36,454 nucleotides of DNA from Sphingomonadaceae bacterium (GTDB lineage Bacteria; Pseudomonadota; Alphaproteobacteria; Sphingomonadales; Sphingomonadaceae), in contig CANGJB010000030.1 in NCBI GenBank assembly GCA_947453945.1, positions 1-36,454 of the forward strand, read 5' to 3'. Under the pieces are notes generated by a model. It worked only from the letters and a program-made list of their open reading frames with translations. It was not told the origin of the DNA and searched no databases. The position numbers and the translations under genes were made by a program. Shown one piece after another: positions 1-9,483 of this stretch. Within the stretch, counting starts at the first letter, position 1. Every line of letters begins with the position of its first letter.

Positions 1-1
1 G

Positions 2-613
2 ATCTGGGGCATCGGATTGCTTCCGCTCGGGTGGGCCAAGTTTGTCGCGGCCTCGGCGCATAGCTTTGCGGATCGTCTATATGATCCGATGGCCGAACCC
101 GCCTTTGCGCCCTTGCGTCCGCTGGTCGAATCGCTGTTCGGCCCCGTGCCGGATGAGGCCGGCGAACTGGCGCGCATCACGCGGCATTTCGAAAGCCTTG
201 CCGCGTCCGAGATGCCGCAGGAAGCGCGCATTCGCGCGGCGCACGGAGCGCTGATCGATCCGGAAGTCGCCACAGTTTCGGCCATGGCCGAACGTGCCGG
301 CCTTCCCACGCACACACTGGAACGTGTTTGCCGCCAACACTTCGGATTTCCGCCCAGCTTGCTGCTGCGCCGCCAGCGCTTCATGCGCAGCCTTTCGCAG
401 TACATGCTTGATCCCACGCTCACGTGGATCGGGGCCATCGATTCGCACTACCACGATCAGGCCCAGTTCGTGCGCGAGTTCCATCGGTTCATGGGAATGA
501 GCCCCCGCGCCTACGCCGCTTTGCCGCATCCGGTGCTCGCCGGGGTGATGCGCGCGCGGATGGAAGTTGCGGGCGCACCGGTTCAGGCGCTCCACGTTCC
601 GCCGCCCGCATAA
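2..613 (+). CDS. AraC-family transcriptional regulator, 5' truncated by window edge
   Basis: The reading frame is open from base 2, with no start codon that fits the family, so the gene begins upstream of the window. The visible part, about 200 residues, is the C-terminal half of an AraC/XylS-type activator. The double helix-turn-helix domain covers roughly the stretch from VATVSAMAERAG to the PRAY motif. The second helix-turn-helix ends in FHRFMGMSPRAY, which is the typical AraC signature (F.R.F...P..YR) with Ala in place of the usual Arg. The N-terminal sensing domain is mostly missing, so the ligand cannot be judged. The gap to pheS is 45 bases and holds no clear terminator; a functional link to pheST is not implied. 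Confidence 0.85.
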   Translation: MWGIGLLPLGWAKFVAASAHSFADRLYDPMAEPAFAPLRPLVESLFGPVPDEAGELARITRHFESLAASEMPQEARIRAAHGALIDPEVATVSAMAERAGLPTHTLERVCRQHFGFPPSLLLRRQRFMRSLSQYMLDPTLTWIGAIDSHYHDQAQFVREFHRFMGMSPRAYAALPHPVLAGVMRARMEVAGAPVQALHVPPPA

Positions 614-658
614 TCCGCGCCTTGGATTCCGCGCCGTTTGGCGCTAGCGGCGGGGTCG

Positions 659-1747
659 ATGGAACAGCTTGAAACGACACTCGCCGCGATTGCCGGCGCC
701 GATACGATCGAAGCGGTCGAGGCCCTGCGGGTCGCCGCGCTTGGTAAGCAGGGCTGGGTCTCGGCCCTGCTCAAGTCGCTGGGCGGCATGAGCCCGGAGG
801 AACGCACCAGCACCGGCCCGCGCATCCACGCTGCGCGCGAGGCGGTCACCGCCGCGCTCACCGAACGCCGCAGCGCGCTGGAAAACGCCGCGCTTGATGC
901 CAGGCTCGCCGCAGAAACTGCCGATCTCTCGCTCCCAGCGCCCGCCGCGCCGCGCGGCACGGTTCACCCCGTCAGCCAGGTTATGGACGAACTGGCCGAG
1001 ATCTTCGCCGATATGGGCTTTGCCGTGGCGACAGGGCCGGAAATCGAGGACGATTGGCACAATTTCACTGCGCTCAATATGCCTGAAACGCATCCGGCGC
1101 GCGCGATGCACGATACGTTCTACTTCCCCGATCAGGACGCGCAGGGCCGTTCGATGCTGCTGCGCACGCACACCTCGCCGGTGCAGATCCGTTCGATGCT
1201 CAGCCAGGGTGCGCCGTTGCGCGTCATCGCGCCGGGCCGCGTCTACCGGTCAGACAGCGATGCCACGCACACGCCGATGTTCCACCAGATCGAAGGCCTT
1301 GTGATCGACAAGGGCATCCATCTCGGCCACCTCAAGTGGACGCTGGAGACCTTCCTCAAGGCCTTCTTCGAGCGCGACGATATCGTCCTGCGTCTGCGCC
1401 CCAGCTACTTCCCTTTCACCGAGCCTTCGGTCGAAGTCGATGTCGGCTATACCCTCGTGAACGGCAAGCGCGTGGTCGGCGGCGGGGGCGATGTGCCCGG
1501 CGGCGGCTGGATGGAAGTGCTGGGCTCGGGCATGGTCAACCGCAAGGTCATCGAATTCGGCGGGCTCGATCCAGATGAATGGCAGGGCTTCGCCTTCGGC
1601 ACCGGGGTCGATCGGCTCGCCATGCTGAAATACGGCATGGACGATCTGCGCGCCTTCTTCGATGGCGATGTGCGTTGGCTTGGTCACTACGGCTTCGGTG
1701 CGCTCGATGTGCCGACCCTTTCCGGCGGCGTGGGAGTCCGGGCATGA
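659..1747 (+). CDS. pheS: Phenylalanyl-tRNA synthetase alpha subunit
   Basis: Encodes 362 residues, a normal length for bacterial PheS, the catalytic subunit of the cytoplasmic alpha2beta2 enzyme that charges tRNA-Phe. The first 90 residues form the helical tRNA-binding arm. The class II core follows, with motif 2 around [15 protein letters not shown] and [20 protein letters not shown], the phenylalanine pocket region [15 protein letters not shown], and motif 3 at [14 protein letters not shown]. An in-frame TTG at 638 would add seven residues, but ATG 659 (MEQLE) fits the family better. The stop codon overlaps the pheT start (ATGA, 1744-1747), so the two genes are translationally coupled. rplT and rpmI, which often precede pheS, are absent here. 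Confidence 0.97.
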   Translation: MEQLETTLAAIAGADTIEAVEALRVAALGKQGWVSALLKSLGGMSPEERTSTGPRIHAAREAVTAALTERRSALENAALDARLAAETADLSLPAPAAPRGTVHPVSQVMDELAEIFADMGFAVATGPEIEDDWHNFTALNMPETHPARAMHDTFYFPDQDAQGRSMLLRTHTSPVQIRSMLSQGAPLRVIAPGRVYRSDSDATHTPMFHQIEGLVIDKGIHLGHLKWTLETFLKAFFERDDIVLRLRPSYFPFTEPSVEVDVGYTLVNGKRVVGGGGDVPGGGWMEVLGSGMVNRKVIEFGGLDPDEWQGFAFGTGVDRLAMLKYGMDDLRAFFDGDVRWLGHYGFGALDVPTLSGGVGVRA

Positions 1748-4131
1748 AGTTTGCGCTCTCCTGGCTCCAGGCCCTGCTTGATACCAAGGCCGATGCGCGG
1801 CAGATTGCCGAGAAGCTCACCTCGCTCGGGCTCGAGATCGAAAGCGTCGAGGATGCCTCTGCTGCCCTCACGCAGTTCCGTGTCGCCCGGGTGCTGACAG
1901 CGGAGAAGCACCCGCAGGCCGACAAGCTGCAGGTCCTCTCGGTCGATCTGGGTGATGGAGCCCCGCTCCAGGTCGTCTGCGGCGCCCCAAATGCGCGCGC
2001 CGGTCTGGTCGGCGTGCTCGGCGTCCCCGGCGCTGTCGTTCCCGCCAATGGGATGACCCTCAAGGTTGCAGCGGTCCGCGGCGTCGAATCGAACGGCATG
2101 ATGTGCTCGACGCGTGAGCTCGGCCTTGGCGAAGAGCATGACGGGATCATCGAGCTTCCCGCCGATGCGCCGCTCGGCATCAGCTTTGCCGACTATCTCG
2201 GCTCAGACCCGGTGTTCGACGTGGCGATCACGCCCAACCGCCCGGACTGCATGGGCGTCCACGGCATCGCGCGCGATCTCGCGGCAGCAGGCCTTGGCGT
2301 TCTCAAGCCCATCGATACCGCTCCCGTGGCCGGCAGCTTTGCCTGCCCGGTCGAGGTGCGCACCGATGATCCCGAAGGCTGCCCGGCCTTCTACGGCCGC
2401 GTCATTCGCGGTGTGAAGAACGACCCCAGTCCGCAGTGGCTGCAGGACCGCCTCAAGAGCGCGGGCCAGCGCCCGATTTCGGCGCTGGTCGATATCACCA
2501 ACTACGTCATGCTCGGCTATGGCCGCCCGGCGCACGCCTACGACCTCGCCAAGCTCGACGGCGCTGTTGTCGCCCGCAAGGCGCGAGAAGGCGAAACCTG
2601 CCTTGCGCTCAACGGCAAGGAATATGCGCTTGCGCCGTGGATGACCGTGATCGCCGATGAGAGCGGCGTCCACGATATCGCGGGCATCATGGGCGGCGAG
2701 CATTCGGGCTGTTCGGAAACGACCACCGACGTCCTCCTCGAAGTCGCCTATTTCACCCCCGCCAACATCGCCCGCACCGGCCAGTCGCTGGCCCTCACGT
2801 CCGACGCGCGCGGCCGCTTCGAGCGCGGGGTTGATCCCGCGTTCCTCGATACGGGCCTTGACCTCCTCACCAGCCTGATCCTCGAGATTTGCGGCGGCGA
2901 GGCAAGCGAGGTTATCCGCGCCGGCCAGCCCCCGCTCGCGCGCAAGAGCTTCGCCTATGATCCGGCGCTCGCCGGCACTCTCGGCGGGATCGACGTGGCG
3001 GACAGCGAGCAGAAGCGCATCCTCGCCGCGCTCGGCTTCGAAGTCTCCGAAGACTGGACCGTGACCGTGCCGACCTGGCGCCCAGACATCGATGGCGCGC
3101 CCGACATTGTCGAGGAAGTCATCCGCGTTCACGGGCTCGATGCCGTGCCCTCCACCCCGCTGCCGCGCGCAGACGGCGTGGCCAAGCCGACCGCGACCGC
3201 AGCCCAGATGCAGGAGCGGCGCCTCCGCCGCGCCGCTTCCGCGCGCGGGCTGAACGAGGCGATCACCTGGTCGTTCCTGCCGACGAACGAGGCCGAGCAT
3301 TTCGCTGATGGCGAACTCTGGACTCTCGCCAATCCGATCTCCGAAGACCTCAAGACCATGCGGCCCTCGCTGCTGCCGGGTCTACTTTCGGCGGCGCGGC
3401 GCAATCTCGATCGCGGCGCGACCTCGGTTCGCCTGTTCGAGATCGGCCGCCGCTACCTGCGCGGCGAAGGTGGAGCCAGCGCCGAGCAGCCGAGCCTTGC
3501 GGTGGTGCTCGCAGGCGAAGCCGCCTCGCGCGGCTGGGCAACGGGCAAGGCCAAGGCGTTCGATGCATTCGACGCCAAGGCCGAGGCCCTCGCGCTTCTC
3601 GCCGAAGCAGGTGCGCCGGTCGAGAACCTGCAAGTGATGGGTGAGGCTGGAGCGCAGTTCCACCCCGGCCAGTCCGCCACTTTGCGGCTTGGGCCGAAAA
3701 CGGTGCTCGCACTTTTCGGCATGCTCCACCCCTCCACCGCCAAGGCCTTTGATCTGGCCGGTCCGGTCGCCGTGGTCGAACTGTTCCTCGAACGCGTCCC
3801 CGCGCGCAAGGGTCCCGGCAGCTTTGCGCGGCAGCACTATGCGCCGCCCGCACTGCAGGCCGTCACGCGCGATTACGCCTTCCTCGTGCCCGCCACGCTA
3901 CCAGCGGGCGATCTGCTGCGCGCCGTGCGCGGGGCGGACAAGGCCAACGTGGTCGCGGCCCGCGTGTTCGATGATTTCCGGGGCAATGGTGTGCCGGAAG
4001 GCCAAAAGTCGCTGGCCATCGAAGTCACGCTGCAGCCGGTCGAAAAGAGTTACGACGAAGCCGCACTCAAGGCGATCACCGACAAGATCGTGGCCGCCGG
4101 CTCGAAGCTCGGCGGCGTCCTGCGGGCCTGA
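1744..4131 (+). CDS. pheT: Phenylalanyl-tRNA synthetase beta subunit
   Basis: Encodes 795 residues, the usual size of the bacterial beta subunit, which carries the editing site and the tRNA-recognition modules. Visible domains in order: an EMAP/OB-fold tRNA-binding domain at about residues 40-150 ([15 protein letters not shown]); the B3/B4 editing domain from about 210 to 380 ([22 protein letters not shown]); the B5 domain from about 400 to 475; the class II-like core; and the C-terminal ferredoxin-fold anticodon-binding (FDX-ACB) domain from about 705 to the end ([10 protein letters not shown]...VRVFDDF-type motif). The ATG at 1744 overlaps the pheS stop by four bases. No truncation or frameshift is apparent. 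Confidence 0.97.
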   Translation: MKFALSWLQALLDTKADARQIAEKLTSLGLEIESVEDASAALTQFRVARVLTAEKHPQADKLQVLSVDLGDGAPLQVVCGAPNARAGLVGVLGVPGAVVPANGMTLKVAAVRGVESNGMMCSTRELGLGEEHDGIIELPADAPLGISFADYLGSDPVFDVAITPNRPDCMGVHGIARDLAAAGLGVLKPIDTAPVAGSFACPVEVRTDDPEGCPAFYGRVIRGVKNDPSPQWLQDRLKSAGQRPISALVDITNYVMLGYGRPAHAYDLAKLDGAVVARKAREGETCLALNGKEYALAPWMTVIADESGVHDIAGIMGGEHSGCSETTTDVLLEVAYFTPANIARTGQSLALTSDARGRFERGVDPAFLDTGLDLLTSLILEICGGEASEVIRAGQPPLARKSFAYDPALAGTLGGIDVADSEQKRILAALGFEVSEDWTVTVPTWRPDIDGAPDIVEEVIRVHGLDAVPSTPLPRADGVAKPTATAAQMQERRLRRAASARGLNEAITWSFLPTNEAEHFADGELWTLANPISEDLKTMRPSLLPGLLSAARRNLDRGATSVRLFEIGRRYLRGEGGASAEQPSLAVVLAGEAASRGWATGKAKAFDAFDAKAEALALLAEAGAPVENLQVMGEAGAQFHPGQSATLRLGPKTVLALFGMLHPSTAKAFDLAGPVAVVELFLERVPARKGPGSFARQHYAPPALQAVTRDYAFLVPATLPAGDLLRAVRGADKANVVAARVFDDFRGNGVPEGQKSLAIEVTLQPVEKSYDEAALKAITDKIVAAGSKLGGVLRA

Positions 4132-4152
4132 GCCGCGAGTGGGCCGGAGGGG

Positions 4153-5037
4153 ATGATGAGCGATTTGATCGCCATTTCCAGCGAAGGGTTGACCGCCCGG
4201 ATCAACCCCTTCGGCGCCGAACTTTCCTCGCTTTCCGATGCGGCGGGGCGCGAATACATGACCGACGCCGATCCCGCCTTCTGGTCGGGCCGCGCGCCGC
4301 TCTTGTTCCCCATTGTCGGCGCGTTGGCGGAAGATACGCTGCGCCTCGATGCGCAGGCCTACCCCATGCCCAAGCACGGTTTCGCCCGGCGCAGCGCCTT
4401 CACGGTGATCGAGGCCGGGGCCGGGCGCGCGGTGTTCCGTCTGGAGGACAACGCCGAAACCCGCGCCAGCTATCCCTTCGCCTTCGCGCTGGAGATGGCC
4501 TTCACGCTAACTGGGATGACGCTGGCGATGGTCGCCACCGTGCGCAACACCGGCGACGTGGCGCTGCCGTTCAGTTTTGGCTTCCATCCCGCCTTCGCGT
4601 GGCCGGTGCCGGGCGGCGGCGCCAAGGCGGATCACCGCATCGTCTTCGAACGCGCGGAACCGCAGCCGATTCGGCGGATCGACAAGACGACCGGCCTGCT
4701 CCTGCCGGAGGGCGCGCCGACGCCGGTGGCCGGGGAGGACCTCGCGCTCGATTCAGAGCTGTTCCGCGCCGATGCGCTCATCTGGCCCGATCTCGCCAGC
4801 CGCCGCTTGTCCTATGGCGCAGAGGGTGGCGCGTGGCTCGATGTGGCCTTCCCGGACACGCCGATGCTTGGGCTGTGGCAGGTGACGGGCGCGCGCTACA
4901 TCTGCATTGAGCCATGGCAGGGTCATTCCGATCCGGAGGGCTTTGGCGGCGATTTCCGCGAAAAACCGGGCGTCGTCTCGCTGGAGCCGGGCGCAAGCCG
5001 CAGCTTCCGCATGGACGTCACGGTTCGTCCCGTATAG
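4153..5037 (+). CDS. Aldose 1-epimerase (mutarotase) family protein
   Basis: Encodes 294 residues (293 if the second of two tandem ATGs is used). A purine-rich GGAGGGG lies just before the start. The fold is that of GalM/YeaD-type mutarotases, which interconvert alpha and beta anomers of free sugars or sugar phosphates in the cytoplasm. The conserved histidines are visible in PKHGFAR (His75) and FGFHPAFAWP (His145), and the C-terminal catalytic Glu is in CIEPWQGHSD. The short form and the HGFAR motif resemble the LACX/YeaD-like subgroup rather than classical GalM, so the sugar substrate is not defined. It lies 21 bases after pheT and 10 bases before prfC. Confidence 0.88.
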   Translation: MMSDLIAISSEGLTARINPFGAELSSLSDAAGREYMTDADPAFWSGRAPLLFPIVGALAEDTLRLDAQAYPMPKHGFARRSAFTVIEAGAGRAVFRLEDNAETRASYPFAFALEMAFTLTGMTLAMVATVRNTGDVALPFSFGFHPAFAWPVPGGGAKADHRIVFERAEPQPIRRIDKTTGLLLPEGAPTPVAGEDLALDSELFRADALIWPDLASRRLSYGAEGGAWLDVAFPDTPMLGLWQVTGARYICIEPWQGHSDPEGFGGDFREKPGVVSLEPGASRSFRMDVTVRPV

Positions 5038-5047
5038 GCCGCGCGGC

Positions 5048-6577
5048 ATGAGTACCAATCGCCGCACCTTTGCCATCATCTCGCACCCTGACGCGGGCAA
5101 GACCACGCTGACCGAGAAACTGCTGCTGCAAGGCGGCGCGATCCACTTGGCCGGTGAGGTCAAGGCGCGGGGGCAGGCGCGGCGCGCGCGGTCTGACTGG
5201 ATGAAGATCGAGCAGCAGCGCGGCATCTCGGTCACGTCTTCGGTCATGACTTTCCAGAAAGACGGCGTCGTCTTCAATCTGCTCGATACGCCGGGCCACG
5301 AAGACTTCTCCGAAGACACCTACCGCACGCTGACGGCCGTCGATTCCGCGATCATGGTGATCGATGCGGCCAAAGGCATCGAGCCGCAGACCCGCAAGCT
5401 GTTTGAAGTCTGCCGCCTCCGTTCGGTGCCGATCATCACCTTCGTCAACAAGGTGGACCGCGAAGGCCGCCCGGTGTTCGAGACGCTCGATGAAGTGGCC
5501 GATGCTCTGGCGCTCGATGTCTGTCCGATGTCATGGCCCATCGGCATGGGCGGCATATTCGAAGGCGTGCTCGATTTCGCGACGAACACGATTGCCCGCC
5601 CCGAGGGCGATAGCCGCGAATTCCTTGGCAAGCGCGATCCGGTGACCGAAGGCGCAATCCCCGCTGACATCGCCGAGGAAATCGAGCTCGCGCAGATGGG
5701 CTATCCCGAGTTCGATCTCACTGCCTATCGCAATGGCGATCTCACCCCGGTCTATTTCGGCTCCGCGCTCAAGAACTTCGGCATTACCGAAATGATCGAC
5801 GCCATCGCGCGCCACGCCCCGCCGCCGCGTCCGCAGCCGAGCGAAAGCGGCACCATCGAAACCGACTTTCCCGAAGTCACTGGCTTCGTGTTCAAGGTCC
5901 AGGCCAACATGGACCCGATGCACCGCGACCGCATTGCGTTCATGCGCATGGTCTCGGGCACCTTCAAGCGCGGCATGAAGCTCACGCCCTCAGGGCTGGG
6001 AAAGCCGATTGCGGTCCATTCGCCGATCCTGTTCTTCGCGCAGGACCGCGAGATTGCCGACACTGCCGAAGCAGGCGACATCATCGGCATTCCCAACCAC
6101 GGAACCTTGCGCGTGGGCGATACGCTGTCTGAAAAGAACGTGGTGCGCTTCACTGGCCTACCCAACTTCGCGCCGGAAATCCTGCGCCGCGTGCAGCTCA
6201 AGGACCCGACCAAGACCAAGCAGCTCAGGAAGGCTCTCGACGACTTGTCCGAGGAAGGCGTGATCCAGGTGTTCTACCCCGAGATCGGCGCGCAATCGAT
6301 CGTCGGCGTGGTCGGCCAGCTTCAGCTCGACGTGCTGATTTCCCGGCTCGAGGCGGAGTACAAGGTCGAGGCCGTGCTCGAACCCTCGCCGTTCGATACC
6401 GCGCGCTGGATCAAGGGCAGCGACGCCGCCTTGCGCAGCTTTGCCGATTTCAACATGTCGAACCTTGCCAAGGACCGCGACGGCGATCCGGTGTTCATGG
6501 CGCGCTCGTCGTGGGATGTCGGTTATCAGCAAGAACGCAATCCGGAGCTGACGTTCAGCGCCACCAAGGAACGCTGA
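5048..6577 (+). CDS. prfC: Peptide chain release factor 3
   Basis: Encodes 509 residues, slightly shorter than the roughly 529 of E. coli RF3. RF3 is a translational GTPase that recycles RF1/RF2 from the ribosome after peptide release. The G domain is complete: P-loop SHPDAGKTTLTE (residues 12-23), switch region around GISVTSSVMTF, DTPGHEDF, and the NKVD guanine-specificity motif. Domain II (FKVQANMDPMHRDRIAFMR) and the C-terminal RF3-specific domain follow. A GTP-binding elongation-factor frame without the EF-G domain IV rules out FusA. I chose ATG 5048 because the protein then begins MSTNRRTFAIISHPDAGK, as in the family; an open extension further upstream runs inside the preceding gene. Confidence 0.96.
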   Translation: MSTNRRTFAIISHPDAGKTTLTEKLLLQGGAIHLAGEVKARGQARRARSDWMKIEQQRGISVTSSVMTFQKDGVVFNLLDTPGHEDFSEDTYRTLTAVDSAIMVIDAAKGIEPQTRKLFEVCRLRSVPIITFVNKVDREGRPVFETLDEVADALALDVCPMSWPIGMGGIFEGVLDFATNTIARPEGDSREFLGKRDPVTEGAIPADIAEEIELAQMGYPEFDLTAYRNGDLTPVYFGSALKNFGITEMIDAIARHAPPPRPQPSESGTIETDFPEVTGFVFKVQANMDPMHRDRIAFMRMVSGTFKRGMKLTPSGLGKPIAVHSPILFFAQDREIADTAEAGDIIGIPNHGTLRVGDTLSEKNVVRFTGLPNFAPEILRRVQLKDPTKTKQLRKALDDLSEEGVIQVFYPEIGAQSIVGVVGQLQLDVLISRLEAEYKVEAVLEPSPFDTARWIKGSDAALRSFADFNMSNLAKDRDGDPVFMARSSWDVGYQQERNPELTFSATKER

Positions 6578-6594
6578 CGCAGGGAGAAGCACGC

Positions 6595-7443
6595 ATGCGC
6601 ATCGCGGTGACAGGCAGCAACGGCAAGCTGGGCCGCGTGGCCGTGGCGGCGCTGCGCCGCGCCGGGCACCGGGTCACGGGCTTCGATATCATGAGCTCGG
6701 TCTACGGCGATGATACGGTGCGGCTCGATTGCGCGGATTTCGGTGCGGTGATGGGCGCGCTTTCGGGTGTCGACACCGCTGCCCGCCGCTTCGATGCGGT
6801 GCTCCATCTCGCGGGCATCCCCAAGCCCGGCGCGACGAGCGACGAGGAAGCCTTCCGCGTCAATGTGCTGGGCACCTACAACGTGTTTTCCGCCGCCGCC
6901 CGGCTGGGCATCGGGCGCGTGGTCTGGGCCTCGAGCGAGACGATCCTCGGGCTGCCCTTTGCCGATCCGCCGCAATTCGCCCCTATCGACGAGACGCATC
7001 CGCTGCTCCCCAATTGGTCCTATGCGCTGGGCAAGCGGCTGGGGGAGGCGATGGCGGAAGAATTCGCCCGCTGGCACCCCGCCATGGCCATCCTCTCGCT
7101 GCGCTTTTCCAATGTCTATAAGGCAGAAGACTACGCCGCACTGCCGCAGATCCAGGCTGATCCCGCCAGCCGCAAGTGGAACCTGTGGAGCTACATCGAT
7201 GTCGAGGATGCCGCAGAGGCGTGCTGCTGCGCGCTGGATGCGAGCACCACCGGCCACGAAGCGATGATCATCGCTGCGGCAGACAATCTGATGGGCCGCG
7301 CATCGCGCGAGTTGATGGAAGCACATTTCCCCGGCGTCCCGCTTGCCGAAACGCTGGCGGGGGAGGCCTCGCTGCTTTCCTCCGCACGGGCGGGCGAAGT
7401 GATCGGGTTTGCGCCGAAAGTCTCGTGGCGGGAGCGGGTCTAA
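6595..7443 (+). CDS. NAD(P)-dependent epimerase/dehydratase family protein (extended SDR)
   Basis: Encodes 282 residues. The N terminus has the Rossmann motif TGSNGKLG (G7-x2-G10-x2-G13). The SDR active site is visible as S113/S114 in WASSET and the YxxxK pair at Y143-K147 (WSYALGKRLGEAM), so the enzyme should be active. The protein resembles NAD-dependent epimerases and uronate-dehydrogenase-like SDRs, but the substrate cannot be fixed from sequence. An AGGGAG ribosome-binding site lies ten bases before ATG 6595. It starts 17 bases after prfC and is followed by an alpha/beta hydrolase and a PNPOx-like gene on the same strand; the three may be co-transcribed. Confidence 0.88.
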   Translation: MRIAVTGSNGKLGRVAVAALRRAGHRVTGFDIMSSVYGDDTVRLDCADFGAVMGALSGVDTAARRFDAVLHLAGIPKPGATSDEEAFRVNVLGTYNVFSAAARLGIGRVVWASSETILGLPFADPPQFAPIDETHPLLPNWSYALGKRLGEAMAEEFARWHPAMAILSLRFSNVYKAEDYAALPQIQADPASRKWNLWSYIDVEDAAEACCCALDASTTGHEAMIIAAADNLMGRASRELMEAHFPGVPLAETLAGEASLLSSARAGEVIGFAPKVSWRERV

Positions 7444-7494
7444 GGGCTCAAACCGCACTTGCATGGCCTTCGCACCTGCGGCACAGACCTGCAG

Positions 7495-8364
7495 ATGACA
7501 CTGCTCGGCCCCACATCCAACACCTTCATCTCGCAGCGCTTGCGGCTCCACTATGTCGATTGGGGCAATGCGGAAAAGCCGCCGCTGCTGCTCATCCACG
7601 GCGGGCGCGATCACTGCCGCAGCTGGGATTGGACGGCCGAGGCCTTGCGTGAAGACTGGCACGTGATCGCGCTCGATCACCGCGGGCATGGTGACAGCGA
7701 CTGGGCATCGGACGGCAATTACCGCACGATGGACATGGTCTACGATGTCGCGCAGCTCGTCCACCAGCTCGGCCTCGCGCCGGTCACCATCGTCTCGCAC
7801 TCGTGGGGCGCCAATGTCGCGCTCCGCTATGCCGGGCTGTTTCCCGAAGACGTGGCCAAGCTCGTCGCGATCGAGGGCATCTTCCCCACGCCCGATTGGG
7901 AACTGCGGATGAAGGATGTGCCCTTCGCCCGGCGCGTGCGCGATTACATTGCCGAAAAGCGCAAGGCCGCGGGCCGTCTGCCGCGCCGCTACGCCACGCT
8001 CGAAGACGCCTATGCGCGCATGAAGGCGGAGAACACCTACCTCACCGATGCGCAGGCCCGGCACCTCACGATCCACGGGATCAACCGCAACGAGGATGGA
8101 ACCTTCACCTGGAAGTTCGATCCCTACGTACACATCGACCATCCCTACGACATCTCCACCGAACGCAAGCACGAGCTGTGGGAGGCGATCACCGCGCCGA
8201 CCCTGCTGATGAACGGAGCGGATTCCTGGGCCGGCAATCCCGAGCGCGATGGCCGCATCAAGCACTTCCGCAACGGCACGGTGATCGAGTTCGAAAACGC
8301 CGGCCACTGGCTGCACCACGATCAGTTCGAACGCTTTATCAGCACTTTGCGCGACTATCTCTGA
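7495..8364 (+). CDS. Alpha/beta-fold hydrolase
   Basis: Encodes 289 residues of a soluble alpha/beta hydrolase. The oxyanion-hole segment is LLLIHGGRDHCRSWD (residues 32-45). The nucleophile elbow is SHSWG with Ser103; note that the first Gly of the usual GxSxG is Ser here. The acid is probably in the MNGADSWAG segment, and the catalytic His is in ENAGHWLHHDQFE near the C terminus. A cap domain lies between about residues 125 and 215. I chose ATG 7495, which starts MTLLGPTSNTF; an in-frame TTG at 7459 is possible but lacks a ribosome-binding site. Substrate unknown: esters, epoxides or C-C bonds are all possible for this family. The stop overlaps the next start (TGATG). Confidence 0.88.
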   Translation: MTLLGPTSNTFISQRLRLHYVDWGNAEKPPLLLIHGGRDHCRSWDWTAEALREDWHVIALDHRGHGDSDWASDGNYRTMDMVYDVAQLVHQLGLAPVTIVSHSWGANVALRYAGLFPEDVAKLVAIEGIFPTPDWELRMKDVPFARRVRDYIAEKRKAAGRLPRRYATLEDAYARMKAENTYLTDAQARHLTIHGINRNEDGTFTWKFDPYVHIDHPYDISTERKHELWEAITAPTLLMNGADSWAGNPERDGRIKHFRNGTVIEFENAGHWLHHDQFERFISTLRDYL

Positions 8365-8921
8365 TGGCTGAATTCACCGACCGGATTCTGCCGCAGCATG
8401 AGGCGATGATGGGCGGGCAAAGCATGTTCTTTGTCGCGACAGCGGCGGCGGATGCGCGCATCAACCTCTCGCCCAAGGGCTATGACAGCTTCCGGATCCT
8501 TGGCCCAAACCGCGTCGCCTATCTCGATCTTGCTGGTTCGGGCAACGAGACCCACGCCCATCTCGTCGCGGATGGGCGGATCACGGTGATGATGTGCAAC
8601 TTCGGCCAGCCGCCGCTTATCCTGCGCCTCTATGGCACGGGCCGGCCGGTCCTCCCGCAGGATCCCGATTGGGACGAACTTGCCGCCCACTTCACCATCC
8701 TGCCCGGAACGCGCCAGATCTTCGATATTGCCGTCGAGACCGTGCAAACCAGCTGCGGATGGGGCGTGCCCGTCATGACACTCGACCAGGAACGCGGCAC
8801 GCTGGTCAAGTACCACGCGCAAGCTGATGAGGCGGCCTGGATGGCCAAGACGTCGGGCCGGGATCGCAGCATCGACGGCCTCCCGACCACCCCCACGGAC
8901 CGCTTTTTCCGAGGCAATTGA
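8364..8921 (+). CDS. Pyridoxamine 5'-phosphate oxidase-like (PNPOx-fold) family protein
   Basis: Encodes 185 residues with the split-barrel flavin-binding fold seen in PNPOx-like proteins (typical stretches are MFFVATAAADARINLSPKG and NRVAYLDLAGSGNETHAHL). It is not PdxH, because the PdxH substrate-binding C terminus is absent. Members of this family bind FMN, F420 or haem, or have no known reaction; the cofactor here cannot be told. The start ATG overlaps the stop of the hydrolase gene by one base (8364), which argues for translational coupling. The next 190 bases before glnK contain a sigma-54 promoter. Confidence 0.85.
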   Translation: MAEFTDRILPQHEAMMGGQSMFFVATAAADARINLSPKGYDSFRILGPNRVAYLDLAGSGNETHAHLVADGRITVMMCNFGQPPLILRLYGTGRPVLPQDPDWDELAAHFTILPGTRQIFDIAVETVQTSCGWGVPVMTLDQERGTLVKYHAQADEAAWMAKTSGRDRSIDGLPTTPTDRFFRGN

Positions 8922-9043
8922 GGGCAGAGTTTGTGCCTGTTTTTTAGGCAACAATGTGAATCTGCCCAAGATTCGAGCGCGCCTTCTCCGTCATATCTCG
9001 CAGTCGCAAAAAGATTCCCCCTGATTCCAGTGCCCCGAGCATT

Positions 9044-9058
9044 TGGCACGGTGCTTGC
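9044..9058 (+). promoter_or_regulatory. Sigma-54 (RpoN) promoter for glnK-amtB
   Basis: The sequence TGGCACG-GTGC-TTGC matches the -24/-12 consensus TGGCACG-N4-TTGCW almost perfectly. The GG at 9045-9046 and GC at 9057-9058 are separated by exactly ten bases, as required. Transcription should start near 9070, about 43 bases before the glnK ATG. This fits the established nitrogen-limitation control of glnK-amtB by NtrC and RpoN. I did not find a convincing NtrC site (GCAC-N5-7-GTGC type) in the 120 bases upstream. Confidence 0.88.
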
Positions 9059-9112
9059 GAAGGTATCTGAGCCGGCGGGTCGTCCGGCGAGAAGGCCGCA
9101 AAGGGGGCATGA

Positions 9113-9451
9113 ATGAAATTCATCATCGCCATCATCAAGCCGTTCAAGCTCGACGAAGTGCGCGAAGCGCTCTCCGGGCTGGGCGTTGCCGGGATGACGG
9201 TGTCGGAAGTGAAGGGTTTCGGCCGACAGAAGGGCCAGACCGAGATCTACCGCGGCGCCGAATACACCACCAACATGCTGCCCAAGGTGAAGATCGAAAT
9301 CGCCGCGAGCGACGATCTGGCACCCCGGATCATCGAGATGATCCAGCAGACCGCCAGCACTGAAGCGATCGGCGATGGCAAGATCTTCGTTCTCGATCTT
9401 GCTTCGGCCACGCGCATCCGCACCGGCGAGACCGGGGATACGGCGCTGTGA
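9113..9451 (+). CDS. glnK: P-II family nitrogen regulatory protein GlnK
   Basis: Encodes 112 residues, the exact length of PII proteins. PII trimers bind ATP, ADP and 2-oxoglutarate and control the ammonium channel and nitrogen-assimilation enzymes. The start MKFIIAIIKPFKLDEVREAL is diagnostic. The T-loop holds the uridylylation tyrosine at Tyr51 in YRGAEYTTN. The nucleotide-binding GDGKIFV and the C-terminal signature follow. Position directly before amtB identifies it as the GlnK-type paralogue rather than GlnB. GGGGGC precedes the ATG. The near-consensus sigma-54 promoter upstream indicates nitrogen control. Confidence 0.96.
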   Translation: MKFIIAIIKPFKLDEVREALSGLGVAGMTVSEVKGFGRQKGQTEIYRGAEYTTNMLPKVKIEIAASDDLAPRIIEMIQQTASTEAIGDGKIFVLDLASATRIRTGETGDTAL

Positions 9452-9483
9452 CGGCCGCCACTTCTGATATGAGGGGAACTTCG

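Noticed and set aside
8931..8954. Imperfect inverted repeat (TTGTGCCT and AGGCAACAA) with a T-rich loop before glnK, as terminator or NtrC site.
   Set aside because: The T-run is in the loop and not after the stem, and the arms do not match the GCAC/GTGC pattern of NtrC sites.
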